64,000 nucleotides of DNA from Rouxiella chamberiensis (GTDB taxonomy: Bacteria > Pseudomonadota > Gammaproteobacteria > Enterobacterales > Enterobacteriaceae), in NCBI RefSeq assembly GCF_026967475.1, contig NZ_CP114058.1:3906001-3970000 (forward strand). The letters are read 5' to 3'. The notes beneath the pieces are model-generated. The model did no database searches, was not told where the DNA came from, and was given only the letters and a program-made list of their open reading frames with translations. A program made the position numbers and the translations under genes. How positions within the stretch are numbered: the first letter of the stretch is position 1; every line of letters begins with the position of its first letter. This document shows positions 50,843-59,653 of the stretch, in pieces.

Positions 50843-51799
50843 GCCCGGCAGTGCCTCGGCGCAGGCTTGCATGGCATAGTCCGCAATTTGCGCGTCCTGC
50901 ACGGCAACGCCGGTCAAATCGGCCAGCGTGATTTGCTGGTCATTCTCGCGGCCTCGCGTTTCTCCAGCCAGCAGCCAACCCAGTTCAATCAGCTGTTCCT
51001 GCCTGATAAGCCCCTGTTTCAGCGCATGGGAAATCTCGCCGTATCGACGGCATTGTTCGATTGAGTCGACCACAATCACTTCTGCACTCGCGACCAAATC
51101 GACATCCAGCTCCTGTTTGCCGCCACCGTCTGCGCCGACGGCCGTGATATGCGTACCCGGCTGGATCCACGCCCGTTGCAGCAGCGCCTCGCGTGAGGGC
51201 GTGGTGGTGACAATCAGATTGGCATGGCGCGCGACCTGTTCCGCGTCCTGCGTCGTCTCGACCTCAAAACCCAGTGAAGTGGCGAATTCGCGATAGCTCT
51301 CGAGCGCCATGTGGTTGCGGCCCCAGACGGTCAGTCGACGGCACGAGGTCAGCGCCATCAGTTGCTCCAGCTGCATCCGCGCCTGAACGCCGGTGCCGAG
51401 AATACCTATGCCGGTAATGACACGTGGCGCCAGCGCGCGGGCAACAATTTGCCCGGCCAGAGCGGTACGGATGCAGGTCAACCAGCCTTCATCCTGCAAC
51501 AATGCGCGCGGTTGTCCGGTTTTGGCCGACAGCACCAGCATCATGCCGTCATTGCTGGGCAATCCTTTTGCCGGATTGTCATAAAAGCCCGTCGAAATTT
51601 TGACGGTAAAATGTTCACTGCCTTCAATCCAGGCGGATTTTACACAACAGTCGCCGTTGGCCTGCCCAAAGATAAAATTTTGTACCGGCGGAACCTGTAC
51701 CTGTCCGCGCGAATAGGCAATAAATCCGTCGACGAGGCGCTGTGCGGCGACGTTCATCTCCATTGCGCCGACTATCTGGGTCTGACTGTAGATTTTCAC
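50837..51799 (-). CDS. Ornithine cyclodeaminase/mu-crystallin family protein
   Basis: A 320-residue NAD(P)-dependent protein of the OCD/mu-crystallin family. VKISTGFYDNPAKGLPSNDG is the substrate region and GILGTGVQARMQLEQL is the dinucleotide-binding loop. Members include ornithine cyclodeaminase, alanine dehydrogenase, DauB and ectoine-pathway EutC. The GTG start at 51799 overlaps the dehydratase stop by 4 bp (GTGA), so the two enzymes are made together, most likely for the breakdown of an unusual amino or hydroxyamino acid. The exact substrate is unknown. Confidence 0.83.
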   Translation of the reverse strand: MKIYSQTQIVGAMEMNVAAQRLVDGFIAYSRGQVQVPPVQNFIFGQANGDCCVKSAWIEGSEHFTVKISTGFYDNPAKGLPSNDGMMLVLSAKTGQPRALLQDEGWLTCIRTALAGQIVARALAPRVITGIGILGTGVQARMQLEQLMALTSCRRLTVWGRNHMALESYREFATSLGFEVETTQDAEQVARHANLIVTTTPSREALLQRAWIQPGTHITAVGADGGGKQELDVDLVASAEVIVVDSIEQCRRYGEISHALKQGLIRQEQLIELGWLLAGETRGRENDQQITLADLTGVAVQDAQIADYAMQACAEALPGL

Positions 51800-52774
51800 T
51801 GTACGGCATCCAGAAACTTTTCCAGCAGGATGTTGCGGCCGCAGAGAATAACGGCGACTTTTTTGCCCTGATAATCTGCTGCCAGTTTAATGGCTCCCGC
51901 CAACGCAACACCTGCCGCGCCTTCAATCATCCAGCGCTCATGTCGCGCTACGGATTTCATGGCCGCGCGGATTTCCTGGTTCGCTGACCAGCACGGTTCT
52001 GTCGATCACTTTCTGGCAGAGCGGAAACGTCATGCTGCCGGGCTCGATGCCGCCTGCGGTGCCGTCGGATAAGGTTTCCTGTTCTTCCATCTCGATAATG
52101 TGGCCTGCTTCAAGCGATCGTTGCAGGGTAGGTGCATTGGCGGGCCAGCAGCCGATGATTTCCGTGTCCGGTTTACGCTGTGACAACGCCGCGCCGATGC
52201 CCGAAATCAGGCCGCCGCCGCCGACCGCGACAAATACCGCATCCACATCGGGTAATTGCTCGACCAACTCCGCGCCAATCGTGCCCTGACCGGCGATGAT
52301 ATCGGCATCGTTATAGGGAGAGATGAACAGTGTCTCCTGCTGGTGCGCCTGTCTGGCCGCTTCAAGTTCGACGGAGAGGGGGTCGGTGTCCAGCGAAATC
52401 ACCTGCGCGCCATAGGCTTTGATGGCGTCAATTTTCAGCGGCGAAGCGCTGGTGGTGGTATAGACGGTAACCGCAACACCAGCGCGACGGCCCGCCAGCG
52501 CCAGCGCCTGACCGTGATTCCCGGAGGAGGCGGTGATCACGCCCTTGTTACGCTGCGAATCATTGAGTTTGAGGATTTTGTTGCTGGCACCACGAAACTT
52601 GAACGAACCGGTATGCTGGAGATGTTCGCACTTAAGATAGATTTCGCAGCCGGTGTGCGCCGACAGCGCCGGACTGTGGGTCAGGGCAGTAACAGCAACC
52701 TGTGGACGCAGCAAGGCATGTGCAGCGGTAATTTCCTCGGCGAGGCGTGACACATCGATATCGGTGCACTTCAT
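51796..52774 (-). CDS. PLP-dependent threonine/serine dehydratase family enzyme (frame broken once)
   Basis: A fold-type II PLP enzyme like threonine dehydratase, serine racemase or EutB. The PLP lysine is in HTGSFKFRGASNK, the phosphate-binding loop is AVGGGGLISG, and SSGNHGQALAL is the substrate loop. An extra base at 51978-51982 (minus-strand GAAC read as GAACC) truncates it; corrected, the C-terminus reads VSEQEIRAAMKSVARHERWM and stops at 51796 after about 325 residues, the family length. AGGAAAG precedes the ATG at 52774. It is coupled with the ornithine-cyclodeaminase-like gene. Confidence 0.87.
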
Positions 52775-53143
52775 GGACGCTTTCCTAATTAATGGAATTA
52801 TTATCCACAATAGACATTTAGTCTACTTCTGGCAATGGGTTTTTGTAGTTCGCGGTGTTCTTATCAGCAGTCTGAATGAGAAAGCAGAAGGTAATGCCGC
52901 AAACTGTCTGATTTTACCGTTTTCAAATTAAAGATGACCTTTCAGTGTTGTATTATGGCAATTGAGTTGTGGATATCTGAATCATTATTTATCCACACTT
53001 TCTAAAGTTTATTTTCTGCTTTTATCTATATTATCCATATTGTTATGGATAAGCCCTATAGGTATGTTGATTTTCTATAGATACACATAAAACTATATTA
53101 TTCGAGATATTCTCCCAAGGAAAATTGAGTACAAGGATTATTT

Positions 53144-53410
53144 ATGACTATCGAACCTAAAGGAATTAAAGGCTTTCTTGCTATTGTCGAAAACGGAAGT
53201 TTTGCCAGCGCCGCGAAAACATTAGGTATCACTACCTCTGCATTATCAATAAGAATGAGCACCCTTGAACGTATCATTGGTGAAAAATTGTTGATTCGTA
53301 AGCGACCGTTCATTCTTACTGAAAGCGGTAAGATTTTTTATAATCATGCGCTCAAGTTGCGCGATCTTGAGAGCAGTCTCAGGAAAAAAATAGAAAAAAT
53401 AGCCTCTTAA
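53144..53410 (+). CDS. LysR-type DNA-binding domain protein without effector domain, copy 1
   Basis: An 88-residue protein that is only the winged helix-turn-helix of a LysR-type regulator: IKGFLAIVENGSFASAAKTL, ITTSALSIRMSTLERIIGEK, LTESGKIFYNHALKLRDLES. The usual 200-residue substrate-binding domain is missing and the next 400 bp has no in-frame remnant. A stop codon and a terminator follow at once, so this looks like a natural small protein, not a truncation. AAGGATT precedes the ATG. A near twin of equal length lies 440 bp downstream. Either dominant-negative or constitutive regulator is possible. Confidence 0.78.
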   Translation: MTIEPKGIKGFLAIVENGSFASAAKTLGITTSALSIRMSTLERIIGEKLLIRKRPFILTESGKIFYNHALKLRDLESSLRKKIEKIAS

Positions 53411-53849
53411 TTATTACCTCGCGATATGAATCCTGCGTGGCATGGCGTCCATTCAGGATTTTTTTATGCACCTATAATTAAGTTATATTAAATTTACAAG
53501 TGATGAAGATTATCATTCTTTCCACAATTCTAATGTTTATTTCAATTTAATAAGTAACCCTTCGCTGCCTGTTTTCATTCGTTTTAAGAATTTTAAGCGA
53601 AATTTGCTATTGTTTTAAATTAATTTGTGGCAATTTTACCGCCAGTAACGAGAAGATAAATGATGGTTGTTATCTTAATGTAATTTAAACATGGCAGAGA
53701 AGAAAGAAAGCTGTGATTGAAATTATTTTTCGTTGAGTTATTGAGATAACTTGTCTTTTTATGATCCCTCTATGTCGTATTACAAACTATTAAACAAGAT
53801 AAAGTCTTGATAAATGATCTCAATCCTAAAAAGCTAACAAGGAGTTAAC
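53411..53849. other. AT-rich spacer between the two HTH-only genes
   Basis: About 440 bp, strongly AT-rich. At 53429-53465 a stem AATCCTG/CAGGATT is followed by seven T, a terminator for the first gene. The rest probably holds the promoter for the second gene, which has a well-placed AAGGAG. No other ORF is seen. Confidence 0.5.
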
Positions 53850-54115
53850 ATGTTTTTAGAACCTAAGAGTATTAATGGGTTTCTGGCTATCATCGATAAT
53901 GGAAATTTTGATAAAGCAGCCAAGATTTTGAACATCACCACTTCTGCGCTTTCCATTCGAGTCAGTTCCTTGAGAAAACCATGGGAGAGAAGCTCATCAT
54001 CAGAACTCGCCCTTTTAGCCTGACGCAGGCGGGTGAAATATTTTATGAATATGCACTCGAGTTCAAAAAAATGGAGTCGTCACTGAAATCAAGGTTGACT
54101 AAATTAGCCGAGTAG
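53850..54115 (+). CDS. LysR-type DNA-binding domain protein without effector domain, copy 2 (frame broken once)
   Basis: A paralog of the gene at 53144. It starts MFLEPKSINGFLAIIDNGNF and continues ITTSALSIRVSSL. One base is missing at about 53971-53978; with it restored the frame reads LEKTMGEKLIIRTRPFSLTQ and ends KSRLTKLAE at the TAG at 54113-54115. The corrected length is 88 residues, exactly that of copy 1, and both end right after the dimerisation helix. AAGGAG lies 6 bp before the ATG. A strong terminator follows. Target genes are unknown; the porin gene is the nearest neighbour but is convergent. Confidence 0.72.
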
Positions 54116-54143
54116 TGAAGATAACGTGGATACGGCATAATAA

Positions 54144-54182
54144 AATACCGAACCAGGCCATCAAGCCGGTTCGGTATTTTTT
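54144..54182. terminator. Bidirectional terminator between HTH-only gene and porin gene
   Basis: An 11-bp perfect stem (AATACCGAACC/GGTTCGGTATT) with a 13-nt loop, a T-run on the plus side and A-rich sequence on the other. It can end transcription from both directions. Confidence 0.88.
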
Positions 54183-54218
54183 GTGATGCAGATTTATCAC
54201 AGTAAACCAGTAAAAAGA

Positions 54219-55343
54219 TTAGAACTGATAGACCAGGCCTACACCCACAATATTGTCGGTATTCACGGCCGCCAGGCGCGTATAGTTATCTTTCTTCAAC
54301 AGATTGATTTTATAATCGACGTAGGTATACATGTTTTTATTGAAGTAATAGCTGGTGCCGACTTCAACATATTTAACCAACGCATGTTTTCCGCCTTTGT
54401 AACTCTTGGTGGCATCTTTATCGTCTTTCACTTCATTCAGTGCCTTGCCGGTTGACTGAATGTAAGAGATTGAAGGGCGCAGACCTTCTGCGAAGCCGTC
54501 AACAAACAGGTATTGCGCGACAAGCTCGACGTTCTGCGTCTTGTTGGCAAACTGATTTTTTCCGTAAGGCGTCATGTTGTGTGTTTCGGCATACATGGCG
54601 GCGAGGTAGAGTTGATTGGCATCGTATTTCAAGCCGGCAGTCCAGGCATCGGCAGACTGGCCATTCTTGTCGGCAGACTGCGCATCCGTGCGGTCCGATT
54701 TTGCATAGGCCGCAGCAATATGGATGCCGCTGCCAAGGTCGTATGAAGTGGACGCGCCCCAGCCGTCGCCGTTTTCGACGCTGGTGTCTCGGTTTTCCGT
54801 GCCTTTGCTTCCTTCGTTTTTACCCTGATATTGAAGGGCAAGATTCAGGCCGCTGATGGCGCCAAAGAAGTTGCTGGTGCGCAGGGTGGCCAGATTATTG
54901 CCGCGACCGGTCATGAAGTTATCGGTTCTGGCCCAGCTGTCACCGCCGAATTCAGGATTGTTGTCGGTCATGGATTCCACGTCGTAAAGCACGCCAAAGT
55001 TGCGGCCGTAATCGAAGGTAGCGATATCGGCGAACTTCAACCCGGCAAATGCCAGTCGAGTTGCACTGCCGCCTGGCGCTGATTCGGGTGCGCTGGTTTT
55101 GATGTTATATTCCCACTGACCATAACCGCTTAACGTTTTACTTATTTCCGTTACCCCTTTAAAACCGAGGCGTGCATAGGATTTATCGCCATGCGCATCG
55201 GCATTGCTCGAAATATAGTTGAGCCCGACCACTTTTCCGTACAAATCCAGTTGATTTGCATCTTTATTATAAATCTCGGCGGCGTTGGCAACATTCCCCA
55301 TTAATAGCGTGGAAACAAGTACTGCTAAATATTTGCGCGTCAT
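54219..55343 (-). CDS. General outer membrane porin (OmpC/OmpF family)
   Basis: A 374-residue porin. A signal peptide ends at NVANAAEIYNKD, then NQLDLYGKVVGLNY is the first strand and the protein ends in a terminal phenylalanine (VGVGLVYQF) recognised by the Bam complex. KSYARLGFKGVTEI, YGQWEYNIK and the constriction-loop region around SMTDNNPEFGG follow the enterobacterial trimeric porin pattern. Which Omp it corresponds to is not clear. The 440-bp upstream region is AT-rich, as is usual for an OmpR-controlled porin. The frame is intact. Confidence 0.9.
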   Translation of the reverse strand: MTRKYLAVLVSTLLMGNVANAAEIYNKDANQLDLYGKVVGLNYISSNADAHGDKSYARLGFKGVTEISKTLSGYGQWEYNIKTSAPESAPGGSATRLAFAGLKFADIATFDYGRNFGVLYDVESMTDNNPEFGGDSWARTDNFMTGRGNNLATLRTSNFFGAISGLNLALQYQGKNEGSKGTENRDTSVENGDGWGASTSYDLGSGIHIAAAYAKSDRTDAQSADKNGQSADAWTAGLKYDANQLYLAAMYAETHNMTPYGKNQFANKTQNVELVAQYLFVDGFAEGLRPSISYIQSTGKALNEVKDDKDATKSYKGGKHALVKYVEVGTSYYFNKNMYTYVDYKINLLKKDNYTRLAAVNTDNIVGVGLVYQF

Positions 55344-55782
55344 TATCTCATCCTTATTTTAAATGATTGAATTAAATAAATAGATTTTTATCCCGGAAGG
55401 ACTTCCACGGTACTGGCAAACAGGAGATATAAAAAACTGTTTTTGAACTTTGTGGTTTATTTGTGATGTTGCTCAATAATGTGGCTGGGGTTATTAAATT
55501 CAATTAAATAAGGAGGTTGAATAATTAAATAATATAAACTTGCGTGATGTAAATAATTAATGATTCTCTTAACGGACTTGAATTAATCGATCCATTAAAA
55601 AATTCCTTTTTTAAAATACAGCTTAACAATCTGAATTAATAAGTTACTGATACTCATGTTTAATGGCTCGATATTGGCATGACGTTGAATAAATAATCTA
55701 TTCTCAATACAGTGGCTATCAGGGGTTTGCCGGCAGTGTTAGCGGCAGACTGTCTTGAATCTAATCGAGATTTCTCATTTCA
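55344..55782. other. Divergent porin-yhhS promoter region
   Basis: About 440 bp, AT-rich, with promoters of the porin gene (leftward) and yhhS (rightward). I saw no antisense RNA gene, and no OmpR site that I could call with confidence. Confidence 0.4.
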
Positions 55783-56982
55783 ATGTCGTCCAGCGCAGCT
55801 CAAACGGCCCGACCGGCCAACGTCAATCTCCAGATCCTCGGCATTATGGTTTTGAATTTTGCCAATTACCTGACCATCGGTTTGCCGCTGGCGGTACTGC
55901 CGGGTTATGTGCATGACAGTCTGGGGTTCAGTGCCTTCTGGGCGGGCGTCGCCATCAGTATGCAATATTTCGCCACGCTGCTGAGTCGCCCTCACGCGGG
56001 TCGCTACGCCGATCTGCTGGGCGCCAAAAAGGTGGTGCTCATCGGCCTTTCCGGCTGCCTGCTAAGCGGCGTCTTTTATCTTCTGGCGCTGTGGCAAGCC
56101 GATTCGCCAGTCACCAGTCTGGTTTTACTGTGCATCGGCAGGGGCGTTTTGGGCGTGGGGCAAAGTTTTGCCGGTACGGGGTCAACACTTTGGGGAATTG
56201 GCCGTGTAGGCTCGTTGCATATCGGCAAGGTTATCTCATGGAGCGGAGTAATGACCTACGGGGCGATGGCGGTCGGCGCACCGCTCGGCGTGTGGATATT
56301 TCACCTCGGCGGCCTCGCCTTGCTGGCGGGACTGATTATCGGCGTTGCCTTGGCGGCGCTCCTGCTGGCGATGAGCAAAGAGGGCGTACAGCGTGGCACA
56401 AGTAGCGTAATTCCTTTCCGCCAGGTACTTGGCAACGTGCTGCCCTATGGCATGGTGCTCGGCCTGGCCTCCTGCGGTTTTGGCGTCATCGCCACCTTTA
56501 TCACGCTGTTTTATGATGCGAGGGGATGGAGCGGCGGCGCTTTTGCCCTGACGCTGTTCAGCTCGGCCTTTGTCTGCATGCGGCTGCTTTTTCCAAATAT
56601 TATCAATAGATTCGGCGGGCAGCGCGTCGCCCTGGCGTGTTTCTTCTTCGAAGCGACGGGACTCCTCATGGTATGGGCCGCGCCTATCCCGCCCATGGCG
56701 CTGGCAGGCGCGATGCTGACCGGTGCAGGCTTCTCGCTGGTCTTTCCGGCGCTGGGCGTCGTGGCGGTAAAACGTCTGCCTCAGCAGAATCAGGGCAGTG
56801 CGCTGGCGACCTATACGGCTTTCATGGATCTTTCGCTGGGGATAACAGGCCCGCTGGCGGGAATTCTGATAACCCACGCGGGTGTGCCGTCGATTTATCT
56901 GGCCGCCGCTTTCGCGGTGTTGCTCAGTGCGGCGCTGGTAGCGCGTCTGATGCAGAAAGATAAAACACGCGTCCTGGAGTGA
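55783..56982 (+). CDS. yhhS: Major facilitator superfamily transporter YhhS
   Basis: A 399-residue MFS transporter with twelve hydrophobic segments. LSRPHAGRYADLLGAKKVVL is the loop 2-3 signature (R-x-x-G-R-x-x-D type), and LCIGRGVLGVGQSFAGTGS and the second-half NRFGGQRVALAC copy of the loop are present. It matches E. coli YhhS, a putative drug or sugar exporter with unknown substrate. It is followed by yhhY in convergent orientation. The frame is intact. Confidence 0.85.
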   Translation: MSSSAAQTARPANVNLQILGIMVLNFANYLTIGLPLAVLPGYVHDSLGFSAFWAGVAISMQYFATLLSRPHAGRYADLLGAKKVVLIGLSGCLLSGVFYLLALWQADSPVTSLVLLCIGRGVLGVGQSFAGTGSTLWGIGRVGSLHIGKVISWSGVMTYGAMAVGAPLGVWIFHLGGLALLAGLIIGVALAALLLAMSKEGVQRGTSSVIPFRQVLGNVLPYGMVLGLASCGFGVIATFITLFYDARGWSGGAFALTLFSSAFVCMRLLFPNIINRFGGQRVALACFFFEATGLLMVWAAPIPPMALAGAMLTGAGFSLVFPALGVVAVKRLPQQNQGSALATYTAFMDLSLGITGPLAGILITHAGVPSIYLAAAFAVLLSAALVARLMQKDKTRVLE

Positions 56983-57020
56983 TTTCCCCGCCTGCGCTTT
57001 GGCGAGAGGGGGAGAACACA

Positions 57021-57515
57021 TTAGATACGCACTCGGCCCATGTGGTGTGCGGCGACCAGTTTGCCCTCGCGCATGGCAAATCCTTCCGACGTGCCTTCCA
57101 GCACGAAATCGAATTTTTTATACAGCGCAATCGCCGCCGGATTATCGACAAATACCGTGAGTTCCACGCGACTGATGCCCAGCCAGTTGTCGCAAAGATC
57201 CAGCACGGCGGCAAGCAGCCTGCTGCCTACGCCTTGTCCCTGAAATTCAGGATGCACGCCCATACCAAAGGTTGCCGTATGACGGCGGCGCATTGAAGGA
57301 TTCACGTGAAGCATTATCTGCCCCACGACGCGCTCGCCAAAGCAGGCGACAAGATTGTAGGTGCCGGGAGCGATGTCTGCGAGCCGTTTCTGCCAAAGAC
57401 CGGATGCAGGAAACGGCAGTTGCAGCGTGTCGCCGAACACCTGTTCCTCACTATAAAGCTTATGCAACTGGGCATAATCTTCGGGTTCGACATGGCGGAT
57501 TTCAATCTGGCTCAT
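57021..57515 (-). CDS. yhhY: L-amino acid N-acetyltransferase YhhY (AaaT)
   Basis: A 164-residue GNAT acetyltransferase. FGMGVHPEFQGQGVGSRLLA carries the acetyl-CoA-binding Q/RxxGxG/A motif. ELTVFVDNPAAIALYKKFDF is the family C-terminal part. E. coli YhhY (AaaT) acetylates amino acids such as methionine and phenylalanine. The gene flanks ryhB as in E. coli, which supports orthology. The frame is intact. Confidence 0.88.
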   Translation of the reverse strand: MSQIEIRHVEPEDYAQLHKLYSEEQVFGDTLQLPFPASGLWQKRLADIAPGTYNLVACFGERVVGQIMLHVNPSMRRRHTATFGMGVHPEFQGQGVGSRLLAAVLDLCDNWLGISRVELTVFVDNPAAIALYKKFDFVLEGTSEGFAMREGKLVAAHHMGRVRI

Positions 57516-57620
57516 CGACGGCTCCTTGAAGGGATGAGGGTAATAACCTCTTAATTTATCAGTCTATTTTATTTAAGCAATTTAAAAATCGAACGAAAAA
57601 AGTGCTTTACAAGTGCGAAT

Positions 57621-57639
57621 GATAATGATTATTATTGTC
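57621..57639 (+). promoter_or_regulatory. Fur box in the ryhB promoter
   Basis: GATAATGATTATTATTGTC matches the 19-bp Fur consensus at 16 positions. It overlaps a promoter with TTTACA at 57606-57611 and TATTAT at 57630-57635, so Fur with iron would block transcription of the small RNA. Confidence 0.9.
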
Positions 57640-57642
57640 ATG

Positions 57643-57749
57643 CGTTCCGGGGTGGCTATTCACCATAGTCAAACGGGTCCCTGGAAAGCACGACATTGCT
57701 CACATTGCTTCCAGTATTATTTTAGCCAGCCGGGTGCTGGCTTTTTTTT
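57643..57749 (+). ncRNA. ryhB: RyhB iron-responsive small RNA
   Basis: The core GAAAGCACGACATTGCTCAC continues ATTGCTTCCAGTATTA, almost identical to the pairing region of E. coli RyhB. The 3' end is the same GCCAGCCGGGTGCTGGC terminator stem and a run of eight T. RyhB uses Hfq to silence mRNAs for iron-using proteins when iron is scarce. The 5' part (before about 57681) differs from E. coli. The exact first nucleotide is estimated from the promoter spacing. Position next to yhhY is the E. coli location. Confidence 0.95.
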
Positions 57750-57813
57750 GTCCCAAAGTGTGTCATTTCTTGCTAAAATTCCTCCCTGTTCCCTCTATCC
57801 CAGTTCATTGAAA

Positions 57814-58808
57814 ATGAAGAAAAAAGGCCAGTGCTTCAGGACGTCGCCGATCGGGTGGGTGTAACCAAAATGACGGTGAGCCGTTATTTACGCAACCCCG
57901 AACAGGTTTCTCTGCTGTTGCAGGAGAAGATAGCCACTGCGCTGGACGAGCTGGGATACATTCCGAATCGTGCGCCCGATATTCTTTCCAATGCCAAGAG
58001 TCGCGCCATCGGCGTATTGCTGCCCTCGCTGACCAACCAGGTTTTTGCGGAAGTGCTGCGCGGTATCGAGAGCATCACGGATATTCACGGGTATCAGACC
58101 ATGCTCGCGCACTACGGTTACAGCGCCGAGCGGGAAGAGCAACGGCTGACCTCGCTGCTTTCCTATAACATCGACGGGCTGATTCTTTCCGAACGTAATC
58201 ACTCTGCAAGAACCTTGAAGATGATAGAAGTCGCCGGGATCCCCGTGGTTGAAATGATGGATTGCATCTCGCCCTGCGTCGACCTCGCCGTAGGCTTCAA
58301 CAACTTTGAAGCCGCACGACAAATGACCCAGCAGATTATTGCCCACGGGCATCGTCACGTGGTCTATTTCGGCGCACGTCAGGATGAACGAACCTTAATC
58401 AAGCAGCAGGGTTATGAGCAGGCGATGCGGGAATCGGGGTTGCAGCCTTACAGCGTGATGACGACGCGATCGTCGAGTTATACCGCCGGAGCCGAACTGC
58501 TCAAGCAGGCGCAGCGCGACTATCCTCAAATCGACAGCATCTTCTGTACCAACGATGACCTTGCGGCCGGGGCGTTTTTCGAATGTCTGCGGCAGGGATT
58601 GCATATTCCGAAACAAATGGCGATAGCCGGCTTCCATGGCCACAATATGGGTCAGGCCATGGAGCCGAGGCTTGCCAGCGTGCTGACGCCGCGTGAACGT
58701 ATGGGGCAGATAACCGCCGAACGTTTACTGGCGCGGCTACGCGGAGAAGAGGTCGTGCCAAAAATGGTCGATGTCGGCTTTACGATTTCGGCGGGCGGCA
58801 GTATTTAA
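57814..58808 (+). CDS. gntR: Gluconate operon repressor GntR (frame broken once)
   Basis: A LacI-family repressor of gluconate genes, inactivated by gluconate. The helix-turn-helix LQDVADRVGVTKMTVSRYLR and hinge PDILSNAKSRAIGVLLPSLT match E. coli GntR closely, and it ends ISAGGSI like the E. coli LSPGGSI. The A run 57820-57825 should have seven A; with one restored the start reads MKKKRPVLQDVADRVG from the ATG at 57814, giving 331 residues as in E. coli. Its presumed operator is the palindrome at 59434. Confidence 0.94.
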
Positions 58809-58836
58809 TCTGTCTCCCGCACGACGTCGGCGTCTA

Positions 58837-59373
58837 TCAGGCCTCGGCAGCAATCGTGATGGCGTGTGCGTTTTCCAGCGCCGTCACGCAGCGTTTCACC
58901 ACCCCTTCAATCTGATGGTCGATATTCACCCGCACGACATCCGGCTCGTCTTCGCCCGGCTCTTCCAGTGCAGCAAACTGACTCTTCAGCATATCTGGCG
59001 AGAAGAAATGCCCTGCGCGCGCTTTCAGACGTTGCAGGATCACATCTTCGCTGCCTTTGAGATAAAGAAAGATAATCCCCTCGTTGCCTTTACGCAGCGC
59101 ATCGCGGTAGCGACGCTTCAGCGCGGAGCAGACGATCAGGCCGGTTTCGTTTTTGTGTTTGAGGCTGTAAGCCGCATCACTTAAACGTTCCAGCCAGGGA
59201 GCGCGATCGTCATCGTTCAGAGGTTGGCCGCTGGCCATTTTCTGGATATTGGCGCGAGGGTGCAGATCGTCGCCGTCGATGAATTTAGCATGAATTGCTT
59301 GTGCTACGGCTGCGCCGACGGTGGTTTTACCGCTGCCAGACACACCCATCAAAATGATGCTTTGTCCTGCCAT
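58837..59373 (-). CDS. gntK: Gluconokinase GntK
   Basis: A 178-residue gluconokinase that makes 6-phosphogluconate from gluconate and ATP. The P-loop is GVSGSGKT (residues 10-17), then FIDGDDLHP, VCSALKRRYRDALR and GHFFSPDMLKSQFAALEEP are family signatures. It is convergent with gntR and divergent from gntT, whereas in E. coli gntK follows gntR on the same strand; this is a local rearrangement. The GntR palindrome lies between gntK and gntT. Confidence 0.95.
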   Translation of the reverse strand: MAGQSIILMGVSGSGKTTVGAAVAQAIHAKFIDGDDLHPRANIQKMASGQPLNDDDRAPWLERLSDAAYSLKHKNETGLIVCSALKRRYRDALRKGNEGIIFLYLKGSEDVILQRLKARAGHFFSPDMLKSQFAALEEPGEDEPDVVRVNIDHQIEGVVKRCVTALENAHAITIAAEA

Positions 59374-59433
59374 AAGTTTGATCTCTGTCCCATATTTAGA
59401 ATTTACCCGAGCGGGTCATTCCTTATATTAGCA

Positions 59434-59461
59434 TGTTACCGGTATCATGATACCGGTAACA
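59434..59461. promoter_or_regulatory. GntR operator palindrome between gntK and gntT
   Basis: A perfect 28-bp palindrome, TGTTACCGGTATCA and its exact complement. TGTTACCGGTA fits the known GntR half-site pattern ATGTTACC. It lies 61 bp from gntK and 190 bp from gntT, in position to control both. Confidence 0.85.
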
Positions 59462-59653
59462 AATGGAGGTGTGACTAATATCACAAAGGGATATGTATAA
59501 ATTTTAGCGCTGTCTTGCAATTCGACCTGCGCTGAACACGCAAACTTACAAAAAAATATCACTCGCGCACTGTTATCTGGACCGCGATGCCTTGGCTTTC
59601 AAGGAAGGGCGTTAAGGTTTGGCGGGACAGAGAAGGGCGGAAGGGGAAAAGTT

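Noticed and set aside
57613-57864. 83-codon ORF over the ryhB region
   Set aside because: It begins inside the Fur box and runs through the RyhB pairing region and terminator; the RNA explains the conservation.
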